Of a DNA stretch of 64,000 nt, positions 63,786 to 64,000 are shown in pieces. The notes under the pieces are model-generated. The model was not told where the DNA came from. It searched no databases and saw only the letters and a list, made by a program, of their open reading frames with translations. The first letter of the stretch is position 1. The number at the start of each line of letters is the position of its first letter. The position numbers and the translations under genes were made by a program. This DNA is from Leptobrachium leishanense (taxonomy: Eukaryota; Chordata; Amphibia; Anura; Megophryidae): assembly GCA_009667805.1 (NCBI GenBank), contig CM019066.1, positions 1,426,001-1,490,000 on the forward strand, written 5' to 3'.

Positions 63786-64000
63786 TCTATAAATTGGAAA
63801 GTGTATTTTTCCACTTTGTGTTCGACCTTTATGGCGGTTACTCAATTCTTAACCAGTCGTATTAAGTGTCCCCCCCCCCCCTACATTCCAAACACAATTT
63901 GGTTATTTTTTAACATTTAGGATCTTTTGAGTGGTTGAGCATAAAACGGAACAATGTCTAAAGCAGAGGATGCATTGCTTCATGTAAGGCCCGCATTCAA

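Larger units (their letters stand above)
58813..64000 (+). other. Intron 2 of the 14-3-3 gene (continues past the window)
   Basis: It begins GTGAGTGTC. No frame in the rest of the window encodes the next conserved exon (expected to contain FYLKMKGDYYRYL or similar). The intron is therefore at least 5.1 kb and is filled with MITEs and arrays listed separately. T runs at 60,013 and 62,639-62,663 are simple repeats. Confidence 0.75.

Noticed and set aside
63212..63845. Frames of up to 205 codons over 63.2-63.8 kb
   Set aside because: Array of a 17-bp unit in an intron; no conserved protein.

Overview
This is a vertebrate nuclear window, most likely from a frog. The evidence is a 14-3-3 gene start with GT/AG splice sites and a CpG promoter, plus a repeat load typical of anurans: TTAA-flanked T2/Kolobok-like elements starting AGGGACACTCTA, a Penelope-like retroelement of the Neptune type, several hAT and PIF/Harbinger-like MITE families, Tc1 copies, CR1/L2-like LINEs, and the GCGCCAAC..CCGCAGCGC repeat common in frog genomes. 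The species cannot be fixed by eye. No prokaryotic genes, rRNA, tRNA or CRISPR were seen.

Layout. Positions 1-54,700 hold no host gene I can recognise. They are a mosaic of transposable elements and minisatellites, with unremarkable stretches between. Many boundaries can be placed to the base because the target-site duplications (TSDs) are still visible, or because an empty copy of the same host repeat occurs elsewhere in the window. The richest nests are: a hAT (25,493-28,672) containing two inverted copies of a second hAT; a LINE copy (31,617-35,945) split by a 3,029-bp hAT that carries a 22-bp satellite, a 28-bp satellite and a Penelope fragment; a Tc1 copy (39,399-40,944) split by a 278-bp unknown sequence with a 15-bp TSD; and a 60-bp satellite (52,900-54,520) split by a CR1-like LINE that is itself split by a Harbinger-like MITE.

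The host gene starts near 55.3 kb on the + strand. A CpG-rich promoter (about 55,300-55,640) is followed by a non-coding exon 1 with a donor at 55,721, a 2.7-kb intron 1 with a G-run minisatellite, and exon 2 (58,412-58,812). Exon 2 encodes the first 100 residues of a 14-3-3 protein, closest by eye to theta (ywhaq). The next exon is not in the window, so intron 2 exceeds 5.1 kb. That intron contains more hAT MITEs, a long imperfect palindrome, a very homogeneous 26-bp VNTR and a 17-bp GC-rich array.

Most open frames in the window are by-products of tandem arrays or inverted repeats and are not annotated as genes. Element class names rest on terminal sequence, TSD length and protein motifs read by eye; no database search was possible.
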